DNA of 64,000 nucleotides from Actinacidiphila acidipaludis. GTDB taxonomy: Bacteria; Actinomycetota; Actinomycetes; Streptomycetales; Streptomycetaceae. The first letter of the stretch is position 1, and every line of letters begins with the position of its first letter. Under the pieces are notes generated by a model. That model worked only from the letters and a program-made list of their open reading frames with translations, was not told where the DNA came from and did no database searches. The position numbers and the translations under genes were made by a program. The stretch spans positions 304,382-368,381 of the forward strand of contig NZ_JAINZZ010000002.1 of NCBI RefSeq assembly GCF_019890725.1. Direction: 5' to 3'. Positions 46,442 to 54,349 of the stretch are shown in pieces.

Positions 46442-47428
46442 GTGGACGTCTCCCTCACCCTCTGGGCGCTCACCATCGCAGGACTGTGTGCCCTGATCGC
46501 CGCCGACTTCGTCGTCGGCCGTACTCCGCACGAGGTGTCCCTGCGCGAGGCCGGGATCTGGACCGGGGTCTGGGTGGCTCTCGCCGCCCTGTTCGGCCTG
46601 GGGCTGTGGGTCTTCGGCGGCGGCCAGCCGGCCGGTGAGTTCTTCGCCGGGTACATCACCGAGAAGTCGCTCAGCGTCGACAACCTCTTCGTCTTCGTGC
46701 TGATCATGGCGAAGTTCGCGGTGCCCGCGGTCTACCAGCAGCGGGTGCTGCTGGTCGGGGTGCTGATCGCGCTGGTGCTGCGCGCGGTGTTCATCGCAGC
46801 CGGCGCCACCGTCATCGCCAGCTTCAGCTGGGTCTTCTTCATCTTCGGCGCCTTCCTCATCTGGACCGCCTGGAAGCTGGTCCGCGAGGCGCTGCGCGAC
46901 GAGGAGGAGTCGGAGTTCGAGGAGAACCGGCTGCTCAAGGCGGTCGAGCGGCGGGTGCCGTCCACCGAGCGGTACCACGGCACCCGGCTGTTCGTCCGGG
47001 AGAACGGCCGCCGCCTGATGACGCCCATGCTGGTGGTGATGCTCGCCATCGGCACCACCGACGTGCTGTTCGCCCTGGACTCGATCCCGGCGATCTTCGG
47101 CCTCACCCAGGACCCGTACATCGTCTTCACCGCCAACGCCTTCGCGCTGATGGGTCTGCGGCAGCTGTACTTCCTCATCGGCGGGCTGCTGAAGAAGCTG
47201 GTCCACCTCTCCTACGGGCTGTCGGTGATCCTCGGCTTCATCGGCGTCAAGCTCGTCCTGCACGCCCTGCACGAGACCGGCGTGCACGTCCCGGAGATCT
47301 CCATCCCGGTCTCGCTGGGCGTCATCGTCGGCGTTCTGGCCGTCACCACCGCCACCAGCCTGGTCGCCGCGCGCCGCCAGGAGGCGGGCGCCGAGCACGA
47401 ACCGCAGCGGCAGACCATAGACGTCTGA
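46442..47428 (+). CDS. terC: TerC-family integral membrane protein
   Basis: 328 residues with about nine hydrophobic spans. Family motifs include EKSLSVDNLFVFVLIMAKF (near residue 78) and MLAIGTTDVLFALDSIPAIFG (near 200), whose acidic residues are proposed metal ligands; the group includes Mn2+ exporters (Alx/YceF). The cytoplasmic loop EEESEFEENR is acidic. The GTG at 46442 follows GGAGG. It lies in the same direction as the TerD genes, with its own putative regulatory repeats. Confidence 0.92.
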   Translation: MDVSLTLWALTIAGLCALIAADFVVGRTPHEVSLREAGIWTGVWVALAALFGLGLWVFGGGQPAGEFFAGYITEKSLSVDNLFVFVLIMAKFAVPAVYQQRVLLVGVLIALVLRAVFIAAGATVIASFSWVFFIFGAFLIWTAWKLVREALRDEEESEFEENRLLKAVERRVPSTERYHGTRLFVRENGRRLMTPMLVVMLAIGTTDVLFALDSIPAIFGLTQDPYIVFTANAFALMGLRQLYFLIGGLLKKLVHLSYGLSVILGFIGVKLVLHALHETGVHVPEISIPVSLGVIVGVLAVTTATSLVAARRQEAGAEHEPQRQTIDV

Positions 47429-47468
47429 CCGGCCCGAACCGCCAGGGACCGGCGGGCACGCGGCCCCC

Positions 47469-47500
47469 GGGGGCGCCCGGCTCCCGCGACGCGCGCCCCC
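47469..47500 (+). terminator. Candidate terC terminator
   Basis: Arms GGGGGCGC (47469-47476) and GCGCCCCC (47493-47500) with a 16-base loop. Weaker evidence than other hairpins here because the region is uniformly GC-rich. Confidence 0.4.
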
Positions 47501-47541
47501 CTGCTGTCCCGCCCTGCGCGCGGACCGCCGCCGCCAGGGGG

Positions 47542-47560
47542 CTACCGTGGCCCCCGGTAG
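47542..47560 (+). promoter_or_regulatory. Inverted repeat upstream of the CtaG-like gene
   Basis: CTACCG-N7-CGGTAG (47542-47547 / 47555-47560), centred about 38 bases before the GTG start. Possible operator or promoter-overlapping site. Confidence 0.4.
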
Positions 47561-47588
47561 TGGACGGTTCACGTGGAAAGGTGCGGAT

Positions 47589-48761
47589 GTGCCGAGCACC
47601 CTGGCTCTGCCCGAGCTGACCGGAGACCGGTACGTCACCGCCTGGCAGCTGGACGTCCCCGCCCTCACGGTCGTCGTCCTGCTCGGCGCCTGCTACGCGT
47701 ACGGCGTGCGGCGCAGGCGCCGCGAGGGCCAGGCGTGGCCGCTGTGGCGCACGGCCGCCTTCTACGTCGTCGGCCTGGGCATGCTGGTGCTCGCCACCAT
47801 GTCCTCGCTGGCGGTGTACGACAAGGTGCTCTTCTGGCCGGCCGCCGTCCAGAACATCCTGCTCGACCTGTTCGCCCCGCTCGGGCTGGCCCTCGGCGAT
47901 CCGCTCGCCCTCGCCGCCCCCGGCGGGCGGCTGCGGCGGGCCTTCGCCTCGCGGCCGGTGCGCGTGCTCACCTTCCCGCTGGTCAGCTCGGTGCTGGTGC
48001 TCGCCTCCGAGCTGACCATCTACTTCACGCCGTACTTCGCGACCGCGCTCGGCAACGGGTTCGTGCTGCAGCTGATGCACCTCCAACTGGTGCTCACCGG
48101 CTGCCTGTTCGTGCTGCCGATGCTCAGCCGGCAGGAGCTGCTGCCGCGCTGGTGCACGCACCCCGTCCGTGCCGCCCTGGTCTTCTTCGACGGCCTCTTC
48201 GACTCGGTCCCGGGCATCGTCGTCATGACCAGCGGCACGCTGGTGGCCGGCCACTGGTACGCGGCACACCCGCGCACCTGGGGACCGTCGCTGCAGCACG
48301 ACCAGATGCTCGGCGGCGGGCTGATGCTCACCCTCGCCGAACTCGTCGCCCTGCCGTTCATACTGCTGGTCTTCGTCGAATGGGTCCGGGCCGAGCGGGC
48401 CAGGACCGCGGAGCTCGACGCACGGCTCGACCGCGAGGCCGGGCTGGCCATGGCGGCCGGGTCCGGATCCTTGTCCGTCCCCGCCCCCGCGGGCCCGTCC
48501 CCGTCCCCGTCCTCCTCCCCGTCGCCGTCGCCGTCTCCGTCCCCCGCTCCGTCGGAGTCCGCCGTGCCCGCCCCGGTCACGGCTGCGGCCCCCGTCGCCC
48601 AGGCCGATGCCGCGCGGAAGCCCGCCCCCGCCGGCCCGGACGCGGCCGAGGCCGCCGAGGGTGCGGACGCCGACGAGCCGTCGCTGGCGCCCGGCATGAG
48701 CCGCCCGTGGTGGGAGACCGACCAGGGCGAAGTCGGCATGCGGATGCGCCGCCGCCGCTGA
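47589..48761 (+). CDS. Cytochrome c oxidase assembly factor, CtaG/caa3-type
   Basis: 390 residues. Seven or so transmembrane spans lie in residues ~20-290 with conserved histidines in LMHLQLVLTGCLFV, HWYAAHPRTWGPS and QHDQMLGGG, which in CtaG proteins deliver copper to the oxidase CuB site. The C-terminal ~100 residues are a low-complexity Pro/Ser/Ala tail (SPSPSPSP) ending in an Arg cluster. The GTG at 47589 follows GGAAAGG. The last codons and stop lie in a 35-bp tandem duplication. Confidence 0.88.
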   Translation: MPSTLALPELTGDRYVTAWQLDVPALTVVVLLGACYAYGVRRRRREGQAWPLWRTAAFYVVGLGMLVLATMSSLAVYDKVLFWPAAVQNILLDLFAPLGLALGDPLALAAPGGRLRRAFASRPVRVLTFPLVSSVLVLASELTIYFTPYFATALGNGFVLQLMHLQLVLTGCLFVLPMLSRQELLPRWCTHPVRAALVFFDGLFDSVPGIVVMTSGTLVAGHWYAAHPRTWGPSLQHDQMLGGGLMLTLAELVALPFILLVFVEWVRAERARTAELDARLDREAGLAMAAGSGSLSVPAPAGPSPSPSSSPSPSPSPSPAPSESAVPAPVTAAAPVAQADAARKPAPAGPDAAEAAEGADADEPSLAPGMSRPWWETDQGEVGMRMRRRR

Positions 48762-48816
48762 CCGTGCGCCGGGCGCCCCGACGCCGCCGCCGCTGACCGT
48801 GCACCGGGTGCCCGAC
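48747..48816. repeat. 35-bp tandem duplication spanning the CtaG-like stop codon
   Basis: Two copies start at 48747 and 48782. The first 21 bases (CGCCGCCGCCGCTGACCGTGC) are shared, and the remainder differs by a few bases. The first copy supplies the final Arg codons and the stop. Confidence 0.8.
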
Positions 48817-48857
48817 GCTCCGACGCCCCGACCCGCTGGGCTTCGCGCGCGGCCGCG

Positions 48858-49820
48858 CTACCCCGCGCCGTAGACGGCAGCCAGCGCGGCAGCCGTCGCC
48901 GCCAGCCGCTCGCGCAGCTCGGGCGGTCCCAGCACCTCGGCCTCCGCACCCATCGCGAGGAAGGCGGCGTGCGCCTGCTCCAGGGACTCGACCGGCAGCG
49001 TCGCCCGCGTCCAGCCGCCCGGCTCCGGCTCACCGGTCGCCGCCAGGGCACGCGCCGCCGCTCCGGTCAGGCGTCCGGCCGCGGCCGGGGACAGCCGCAC
49101 CACCGCCTCGCCCTTGTGCAGCCGCGACAGGAAGTCGGCCTCGTACCGGCGCCAGTGCGCGGCCAGGTCGAAGTCCTCCGGTGGCTCGAACCGCTCGTCG
49201 GTGACGGTCAGTTCGAGGATCTGGTCGACCCGGTAGGTGCGTGGCCCCGGCGCGGCGACCGCGTACCAGCGGCCGGCCTTGAGTACCAGCCCGTAGGGTT
49301 CCAGCCGGCGGTCGACGTCCGTCGGCTCCTTCCAGCGCCGGTACCGCACCCGCAGCACCTTGCTGTGCCACACCGCGTCCGCGACCCGCTCCAGGTGCGG
49401 CACCGGGTCCTCCTCGGCGTACCAGCCGGGAGCCTGGAGGTGGAAGCGGGAACGGATCCGGTCGGCCTGGGCGCGCAGCGGCGGCGGCAGGGCGGCGGTC
49501 ACCTTGAGCTGCGCGGCGGCCAGCGCCGGGCCCAGACCGAGTTCCGCGGCCGGACCCGGGACCCCGGACAGGAACAGCGCCTCGGCCTCCCCGCCGGTCA
49601 GGCCCGTCAGCCGCGTGCGGTAGCCGGCCAGCAGCTGGTAGCCGCCGCGATGCCCGGCGTCCCCGTACAGCGGCACGCCCGCGGCGTGCAGCGCCTCCAC
49701 GTCCCGGTAGACCGTGCGGACCGAGACCTCCAGCTCGCCGGCGAGCTGACCGGCGGTCATCCGGCCGCGGGTCTGGAGCAGCAGCAGGATCGACAGCAGA
49801 CGGCTGGACTTCACTGACAC
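48858..49820 (-). CDS. HTH/WYL-domain transcriptional regulator (YafY family)
   Basis: 320 residues. An N-terminal DeoR-type winged helix-turn-helix ([23 protein letters not shown]...[13 protein letters not shown]) is followed by a WYL domain ([22 protein letters not shown]) and a C-terminal extension. WYL regulators sense small ligands or nucleic acid; PafB/PafC belong to the same group. The start is GTG 49820 or GTG 49814. It overlaps a palindrome that also lies in the promoter of the divergent gene at 49854, so it probably regulates itself and that unit. Confidence 0.9.
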   Translation of the reverse strand: MSVKSSRLLSILLLLQTRGRMTAGQLAGELEVSVRTVYRDVEALHAAGVPLYGDAGHRGGYQLLAGYRTRLTGLTGGEAEALFLSGVPGPAAELGLGPALAAAQLKVTAALPPPLRAQADRIRSRFHLQAPGWYAEEDPVPHLERVADAVWHSKVLRVRYRRWKEPTDVDRRLEPYGLVLKAGRWYAVAAPGPRTYRVDQILELTVTDERFEPPEDFDLAAHWRRYEADFLSRLHKGEAVVRLSPAAAGRLTGAAARALAATGEPEPGGWTRATLPVESLEQAHAAFLAMGAEAEVLGPPELRERLAATAAALAAVYGAG

Positions 49821-49847
49821 AGGTTGTCAGGGAAGCGGTCGTAGCGT
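49814..49847 (+). promoter_or_regulatory. WYL-regulator palindrome overlapping the promoter of the divergent unit
   Basis: CTGACA-N5-TGTCAG (49814-49819 / 49825-49830) straddles the regulator's start codon. Its right arm forms a TTGTCAGGG box (49824-49832), followed nine bases later by TAGCGT (49842-49847) and six bases later by the ATG of the next gene. The layout resembles PafBC-type activation at a leaderless promoter. Confidence 0.65.
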
Positions 49848-49853
49848 CCAGCC

Positions 49854-50333
49854 ATGCCCTTCGCGGAGAAGTTCCTGACGGCGCCGCCACCGATGGAGGT
49901 GGCCGGGCGCCACATCAAGCGCTACCACGTCACCGCCGACCCGGCCGGCATCGAGCCGGCCGTGGAGAAGGCGGCGTACGCGATCCTGCCCGAGCTGCTG
50001 CCCGAGCCGGACGGCACGCCGCCGGCCGGCTTCGTCGTCCTCCACCGGGGAGGGGACGACGGCGCCTACCTCAACGCCTACACCTGGGCCTGGGACAACG
50101 CCCTGCACTTCCGCGGCGCCGCGGCCGGGCAGCCCGTCCTGGGCTGCCCCGACCGCGACCCGGCGCACTTCGTGGCGCTGGAGCCGCGTCTCATCGGCTG
50201 CGTCTGGGAACTGCCGCCGCTCCTGCACGAACGCGACGCCTGGGTACGGCACATGCTCGCCCCCGGTCGCCCCGACCTGCCCGCCTATCTCACCGACTCC
50301 CTTCCCGACGGCACCACCGGAGACCGCGCATGA
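49854..50333 (+). CDS. Conserved hypothetical protein, first gene of the WYL-linked unit
   Basis: 159 residues, not recognised. Soluble, no signal peptide, with several Trp residues and a mid-protein VVLHRGGDDGAYLNAYTWAW segment resembling small alpha/beta enzymes. The N-terminus reads MPFAEKFLTAPPPMEVAGRH. No ribosome site; the ATG lies six bases from a -10, so it is probably leaderless. It overlaps the next gene by ATGA. Its job is likely tied to whatever signal the divergent WYL regulator senses. Confidence 0.75.
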   Translation: MPFAEKFLTAPPPMEVAGRHIKRYHVTADPAGIEPAVEKAAYAILPELLPEPDGTPPAGFVVLHRGGDDGAYLNAYTWAWDNALHFRGAAAGQPVLGCPDRDPAHFVALEPRLIGCVWELPPLLHERDAWVRHMLAPGRPDLPAYLTDSLPDGTTGDRA

Positions 50334-50779
50334 ACGACTTCGACTTCCTCACCGGCACCTGGGACGTCGCCAACCGCTGGCGCACCGACTTCCTCGACGA
50401 GGCCAGCGCCTGGGAGGAGTTCCCGGGCCTGAGCCACGCGTCGACGCACTTCGGCGGCGGCGCGAGCTTCGACGAGATCGACTTCCCCACCAAGGGCTTC
50501 ACCGGCCTGACGCTGCGGCTGTTCGACCGCGAGCGCGAGGAGTGGTCGCTGTACTGGGCCAGCCGGCGCACGGGCACCCTCTTCCCGCCGGTCACCGGCC
50601 GTTTCACCGACGGGCGCGGGGAGTTCCACGGCGACGACACGCACGACGGCAAGCCGATCCGGGCGCGGTTCATCTGGTCCGGCATCACCCCGGACACCGC
50701 TCACTGGGAGCAGGCGTTCTCCCAGGACGGCGGCACCACCTGGGTCACCAACTGGACGATGGACTTCACCCGCCGGTGA
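50330..50779 (+). CDS. DUF1579-like small beta-barrel protein
   Basis: 149 residues. The start NDFDFLTGTWDVANRW matches the DUF1579/lipocalin-like pattern (FDFLxGxWDVxxR). Alternating hydrophobic beta strands and many Trp/Phe residues suggest a barrel that binds a small hydrophobic molecule. Coupled by a 4-base overlap to the preceding gene. Function unknown. Confidence 0.78.
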   Translation: MNDFDFLTGTWDVANRWRTDFLDEASAWEEFPGLSHASTHFGGGASFDEIDFPTKGFTGLTLRLFDREREEWSLYWASRRTGTLFPPVTGRFTDGRGEFHGDDTHDGKPIRARFIWSGITPDTAHWEQAFSQDGGTTWVTNWTMDFTRR

Positions 50780-50786
50780 CTTGCGC

Positions 50787-51512
50787 TCACCACGGCACCG
50801 TCCGGCCCTGGTAGTCCAGGTACTCGAGCCCGGGCCGGCCGGCCTTCGCCAGCAGGACGTCCACGATCCGCGGCACGTTCTCCTCCAGGGTGAACGGCGC
50901 GTCCGGCCCGCCCAGTTCGGTGCGGATCCAGCCGGGGGCCATGAGGACGAAGGCGCGCCGTCCCCCGGAGTGCCGGGCCGCGAAGCCGCGCATGAACATG
51001 TTCAGCGCGGCCTTGCTGCCGCGGTAGAGCTCGCGCAGCCCGGTCGTGTTGTTGGTGATGCTGCCCTGCCCCGAGGACATCGCCCCGATCAGCCCGGCCG
51101 GCGCCACGAGGTCCTCCAGGGCCTCGACGACCCGCATCGGGCCGAGCGCGTTGGTCAGCATCACCTCGACGAAGTCGGCGGCCGGCACCGCGCCGATGGG
51201 GGTGTCCGCCTGCCGGGTGGTTCCGGCGTTGACGAAGAGCACGTCCAGTTCGGTCCGTGCGAGACGCTCGCGCAACCGGGTGAGCTGGGCGGGCTCGTTG
51301 ACGTCGAGCTGTTCGACGGACACGCGTCCGGGGGCGCGGTCGGCGAGCTCGTGCAGGAGTGTGCGGGTCTCGATGTCGCGGACGGTGCCGACGACCTTCC
51401 ATCCCCGGTCGGCGAACTCGGCCGCGAGCGCGTGGCCGAGGCCGCGGGACGCGCCGACGATCAGGGCGGTCGGGGCGGTCGGGCGGTGCCCGGCGGTTTC
51501 TGCGGACGTCAT
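50787..51512 (-). CDS. Short-chain dehydrogenase/reductase (SDR)
   Basis: 241 residues. The NAD(P) site is VGASRGLGHALA (near residue 19), NAGT is in FVNAGTTR, and the catalytic residues are Ser in SSGQGS and Tyr/Lys in YRGSKAALN. The substrate is unknown. The ATG at 51512 has AGGAG nine bases upstream; the ATG at 51521 directly abuts AGGAG and is less likely. Divergent from the AsnC-type regulator, which may control it. Confidence 0.9.
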   Translation of the reverse strand: MTSAETAGHRPTAPTALIVGASRGLGHALAAEFADRGWKVVGTVRDIETRTLLHELADRAPGRVSVEQLDVNEPAQLTRLRERLARTELDVLFVNAGTTRQADTPIGAVPAADFVEVMLTNALGPMRVVEALEDLVAPAGLIGAMSSGQGSITNNTTGLRELYRGSKAALNMFMRGFAARHSGGRRAFVLMAPGWIRTELGGPDAPFTLEENVPRIVDVLLAKAGRPGLEYLDYQGRTVPW

Positions 51513-51606
51513 GGGCGTCATCTCCTGGTGGGGTCGATGCGGGGTGGCCGTGGTTCCGAGTCTGGCCGCACCGCGGCCGTCGGCGGGCTGCGAGCGGGCA
51601 GGTTTG

Positions 51607-51612
51607 TAGGAT
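51607..51612 (+). promoter_or_regulatory. Candidate -10 of the AsnC-type regulator (leaderless start)
   Basis: TAGGAT ends seven bases before the ATG at 51620; no ribosome-binding site is present. No -35 consensus is seen. Confidence 0.45.
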
Positions 51613-51619
51613 CGCCCTC

Positions 51620-52654
51620 ATGACTGGCTCTCCCCTGGCGGAATCCGCCGTTCTGCAGGCCGACGACGTGCGTCTCGTCCGCGCACTCCAGATCGCACCG
51701 CGGGCCTCGTTCGCCTCGATCGCGACCGCCCTCGGCATGGGCGAGGGCGCCGTCGCCCGCCGCTACCGGCGGCTGCGGGCCGAGGGCGTCGTCCGGGTCG
51801 CCGGTGTCGTCGACCCGGGGGCGCTGGGCCAGAGCAAGTGGCTGGTGCGGCTGCGCTGCCGCCCCGGCAGCGTCGCGGCGATCGCCGACGCCCTCGCCGA
51901 GCGCGACGACGTGAGCTGGGTGGCGCTGTGCGCCGCGGGCTCCGAGATCACCTGCGCGGTCCGGTCGCGGAGCCGCGAGGAACGCGACGAACTCCTCGGC
52001 CGGCGTCTGCCGCGCACCGCCGCCGTGATCGACGTGAACGCCTCCGCGATGCTCCGTCAGTTCGTCGGCGGGCGCGGTCACTACTGGGCGGCGCTGCGCG
52101 GCACGCTCACACCGGAGCAGGAGGCCGCGCTCGGCAGTGAGGGGACGCCGTTCACCGAGGCCCCCGTCGTCGCCCGCGAGCCGGTACGGCTCACCGCCGA
52201 GGACGAACGGATGCTCGGCCTTCTCGCCACGGACGGCCGGGCCGGCCTGGTCGACCTCGCCGCGGCGGCGGACCTGACGCCCGGGCGTGCCGCACGCCGG
52301 CTCGAAGCGCTGCTTGAGCGGCGCGTCGTGCACATCGACGTCGAGATCGCGGCGGCGGCGCTGGGCTACCACGCGCGGGCGAACCTGTGGCTCCGTGTGC
52401 ACCCGTCGGCGGTCAAGAGCGTCGGGCGCACCCTCGCGCGGGAACCCGAGATCGCCTTCGCCGCCGCCGTGACCGGGCCCTGCAACCTGCACGCCGTCGC
52501 GCACTGCCGGGACCTCGACGAGCTCTTCACGTTCACCTCGGACCGGATCGGCTCCCTGCCCGGGCTCCAGAGCCTGGAGGTCTCGCCCCTGCTGCGGCAC
52601 GTCAAGCAGGCCGGCACCCTGCTGTCCGGCGACCGCCTTGCCCCGCCCCGGTAA
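51620..52654 (+). CDS. Double AsnC/Lrp-family transcriptional regulator
   Basis: 344 residues, about twice the normal Lrp length: two HTH plus ligand-binding units in tandem. The first HTH is at ~13-60 (DDVRLVRALQIAPRASFASIA) and the first RAM-like domain at ~70-145. The second HTH is at ~190-235 (EDERMLGLLATDGRAGLVDLA) and the second domain at ~250-330 (RANLWLRVHPSAVKSVGRTL). It would fold as a pseudo-dimer. The SDR gene is divergent, with 107 bases between the starts, and is the likely target. Confidence 0.88.
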   Translation: MTGSPLAESAVLQADDVRLVRALQIAPRASFASIATALGMGEGAVARRYRRLRAEGVVRVAGVVDPGALGQSKWLVRLRCRPGSVAAIADALAERDDVSWVALCAAGSEITCAVRSRSREERDELLGRRLPRTAAVIDVNASAMLRQFVGGRGHYWAALRGTLTPEQEAALGSEGTPFTEAPVVAREPVRLTAEDERMLGLLATDGRAGLVDLAAAADLTPGRAARRLEALLERRVVHIDVEIAAAALGYHARANLWLRVHPSAVKSVGRTLAREPEIAFAAAVTGPCNLHAVAHCRDLDELFTFTSDRIGSLPGLQSLEVSPLLRHVKQAGTLLSGDRLAPPR

Positions 52655-52707
52655 CAGCTCGGTCGCATCGGCTCGCCGGCGCCGGCGGCTGCGCCAGGAT
52701 GCCGCGC

Positions 52708-53232
52708 ATGGACGCGACGGTGGCGGCGGGCTGGATCGGTGGGCTGGCGGGACTGGGCGGGGCGATCGTGGGGGCCGGGGGTGCGATCGTGGCGGGCTGG
52801 ATCCAGCAGGCGAAGCAGGCCGAGGTCGCCAGAGCCGAACGGCTGGAGTCCCGCGGGTACACCGCGGCCCAGCGGGCGCTGAGCGAACTGCTCGCGGCGC
52901 GCGAGGTGCTGGCGGCCTACACCCGGGAGCCGGGATCGGCGCCGAACCCGTACCGCCCGGCCCGGGACGCGGTGCGCAGGGCGGAGGCCGAGGTGCTGGT
53001 CATCCCGAACGGGCGGGAGCTCCGGCACCGGATGCGGGAGATCTTCAGCGTCTACCGCGCCGACCGCTGGCCGGAGTCCAGCACCCGGAACGACCGCACG
53101 AAGTGGCGCACCCGCGTCATCGTCGAGGGCATCACCGTCCTCAGCTGCTATCTGCGCGGCGACGCCCTTCCCGGCCCCTCCGACGGCTACGTCAGGACCA
53201 CGTCCCTGATGGTCCCCGAAGAGCCCGCCTGA
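52708..53232 (+). CDS. Hypothetical protein with N-terminal glycine-zipper membrane helix
   Basis: 174 residues, not recognised. Residues 5-28 form one hydrophobic Gly/Ala-rich helix (GWIGGLAGLGGAIVGAGG). The rest is a soluble, Arg-rich alpha-helical domain (AQRALSELLAAREVLAAY, RHRMREIFSVYRADRW). The likely start is the ATG at 52708, eight bases after AGGA; the ATG at 52699 is the alternative. The stop codon lies in a 10-bp tandem repeat. Confidence 0.7.
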   Translation: MDATVAAGWIGGLAGLGGAIVGAGGAIVAGWIQQAKQAEVARAERLESRGYTAAQRALSELLAAREVLAAYTREPGSAPNPYRPARDAVRRAEAEVLVIPNGRELRHRMREIFSVYRADRWPESSTRNDRTKWRTRVIVEGITVLSCYLRGDALPGPSDGYVRTTSLMVPEEPA

Positions 53233-53272
53233 GCCCGCCTGAGCCCGCCTGAGTCTGCCTGAGTCCTTCTGA
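53221..53272. repeat. 10-bp tandem repeat (about five copies) across a stop codon
   Basis: GAGCCCGCCT repeats three times exactly (53221-53250), then in variants (GAGTCTGCCT, GAGTCCTTCT). The first copy encodes the last residues, and its junction with the second makes the stop of the upstream gene. Confidence 0.85.
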
Positions 53273-53384
53273 CCTGCGGCGACGGGTGCGCCCGGGGTCT
53301 TGGCGCGGGCCCGATCGTGCCGGAGGTCCGGCCTTCTGCCCGCGGTCGCCTGCGCAGGACGGCGATTCGGGGCACGCTGAGGGC

Positions 53385-53594
53385 ATGGAACAGTCACGGG
53401 CGCCTGTGGTGGTCGAGTCGGTCGTGGGTTCGGGGCGGCGGGTGAGGGTCGACGGCGAGGTCCTGGGCGTGGCCTACGCCCCTGCGGACGTCCTCGAGTT
53501 CCTCCGAAGGGCGGGCCTCGACCCCGACCAGGTGCGGCTCGACGACCCCGCATTGATCGACTGGCGCGGCGGCGGCCCCGACGTCTGGGCCTGA
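53385..53594 (+). CDS. Small hypothetical protein
   Basis: 69 residues, not recognised. Two halves: a beta-rich N-terminus (VVVESVVGSGRRVRVDGEVLGVAY) given here in full from residue 8, and a helix-turn (ADVLEFLRRAGLDPDQV) followed by the tail IDWRGGGPDVWA. GAGGG lies upstream of the ATG and a strong hairpin follows the stop, which supports a real gene. Confidence 0.65.
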   Translation: MEQSRAPVVVESVVGSGRRVRVDGEVLGVAYAPADVLEFLRRAGLDPDQVRLDDPALIDWRGGGPDVWA

Positions 53595-53634
53595 ACCGGC
53601 CGGTCCGGCCCGGGGAATGAAGACGCCGACGCCG

Positions 53635-53666
53635 GGAGGCCCCCGGCACGGTCGCCGGGGGCCTCC
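53635..53666. terminator. Bidirectional terminator
   Basis: Perfect 13-bp stem GGAGGCCCCCGGC (53635-53647) / GCCGGGGGCCTCC (53654-53666) with loop ACGGTC, between convergent genes. Confidence 0.88.
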
Positions 53667-53688
53667 TGGGAGACGCGGAAGGTGCGGG

Positions 53689-54345
53689 CTACCAGCCGCG
53701 CTCGCGCCACTCCTTCAGGTGGGGGCGCTCGGTGCCGAGGCTGGTGTCCTTGCCGTGGCCTGGGTAGACCCAGGTCTCGTCGGGGAGCACGTCGAACAGG
53801 CGGGTGGTGACGTCGTTCAGCAGGGACGTGAAGGCCGCCGCGTCGTGGTGGGTGTTGCCCACGCCGCCGGGGAAGAGGCAGTCGCCGGTGAAGACGTGCG
53901 GGTGGCCGTGCGGGTCGTCGTAGACCAGCGCGATGCTGCCCGGCGTGTGGCCGACGAGGTGGCGCGCGGTGAGCCGGATCCGGCCGAAGGTGATGGTGTC
54001 CTCGTCCTCCACCAGGACGTCGGTCGGCACCGGGATGCCCTCGGCGTCCAGGCGGCCCGCGTAGGTGCGGGCGCCGGTCGCGCCGACGACCTCGCCCAGC
54101 GCCTGCCAGTGGTCGCCGTGCCGGTGCGTGGTGACGACGCCCGCGAGCCCGTCGTCGCCGACCACCTCCAGCAGGGTCGCGGGCTCGCTGGCCGCGTCGA
54201 TCAGCAGCTGCTGGTCCGTCGCCCGGCAACGCAGCACGTACGCGTTGTTGTCCATCGGGCCGACCGCCACCTTGGTGATGATGAGCTCGCCCAGTTCGTG
54301 CACGTCGGGCGTACCGCCGACGGTGACCTCTCCCGTGTACGCCAT
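53689..54345 (-). CDS. Metallo-beta-lactamase-fold hydrolase (glyoxalase II-like)
   Basis: 218 residues. The metal motif THRHGDHW (HxHxDH) is near residue 73. The other ligands are H in ARHLVGHTPGS, D in FTGDCLFPGG and H in YPGHGKDT. It would hydrolyse a thioester or similar substrate. Its start is four bases after the stop of the mycothiol-dependent enzyme gene, so the two form a unit; a TAGGCT six bases from the ATG may also give its own leaderless message. A mycothiol-thioester substrate is an inference from this pairing. Confidence 0.9.
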   Translation of the reverse strand: MAYTGEVTVGGTPDVHELGELIITKVAVGPMDNNAYVLRCRATDQQLLIDAASEPATLLEVVGDDGLAGVVTTHRHGDHWQALGEVVGATGARTYAGRLDAEGIPVPTDVLVEDEDTITFGRIRLTARHLVGHTPGSIALVYDDPHGHPHVFTGDCLFPGGVGNTHHDAAAFTSLLNDVTTRLFDVLPDETWVYPGHGKDTSLGTERPHLKEWRERGW

Positions 54346-54349
54346 GCCG

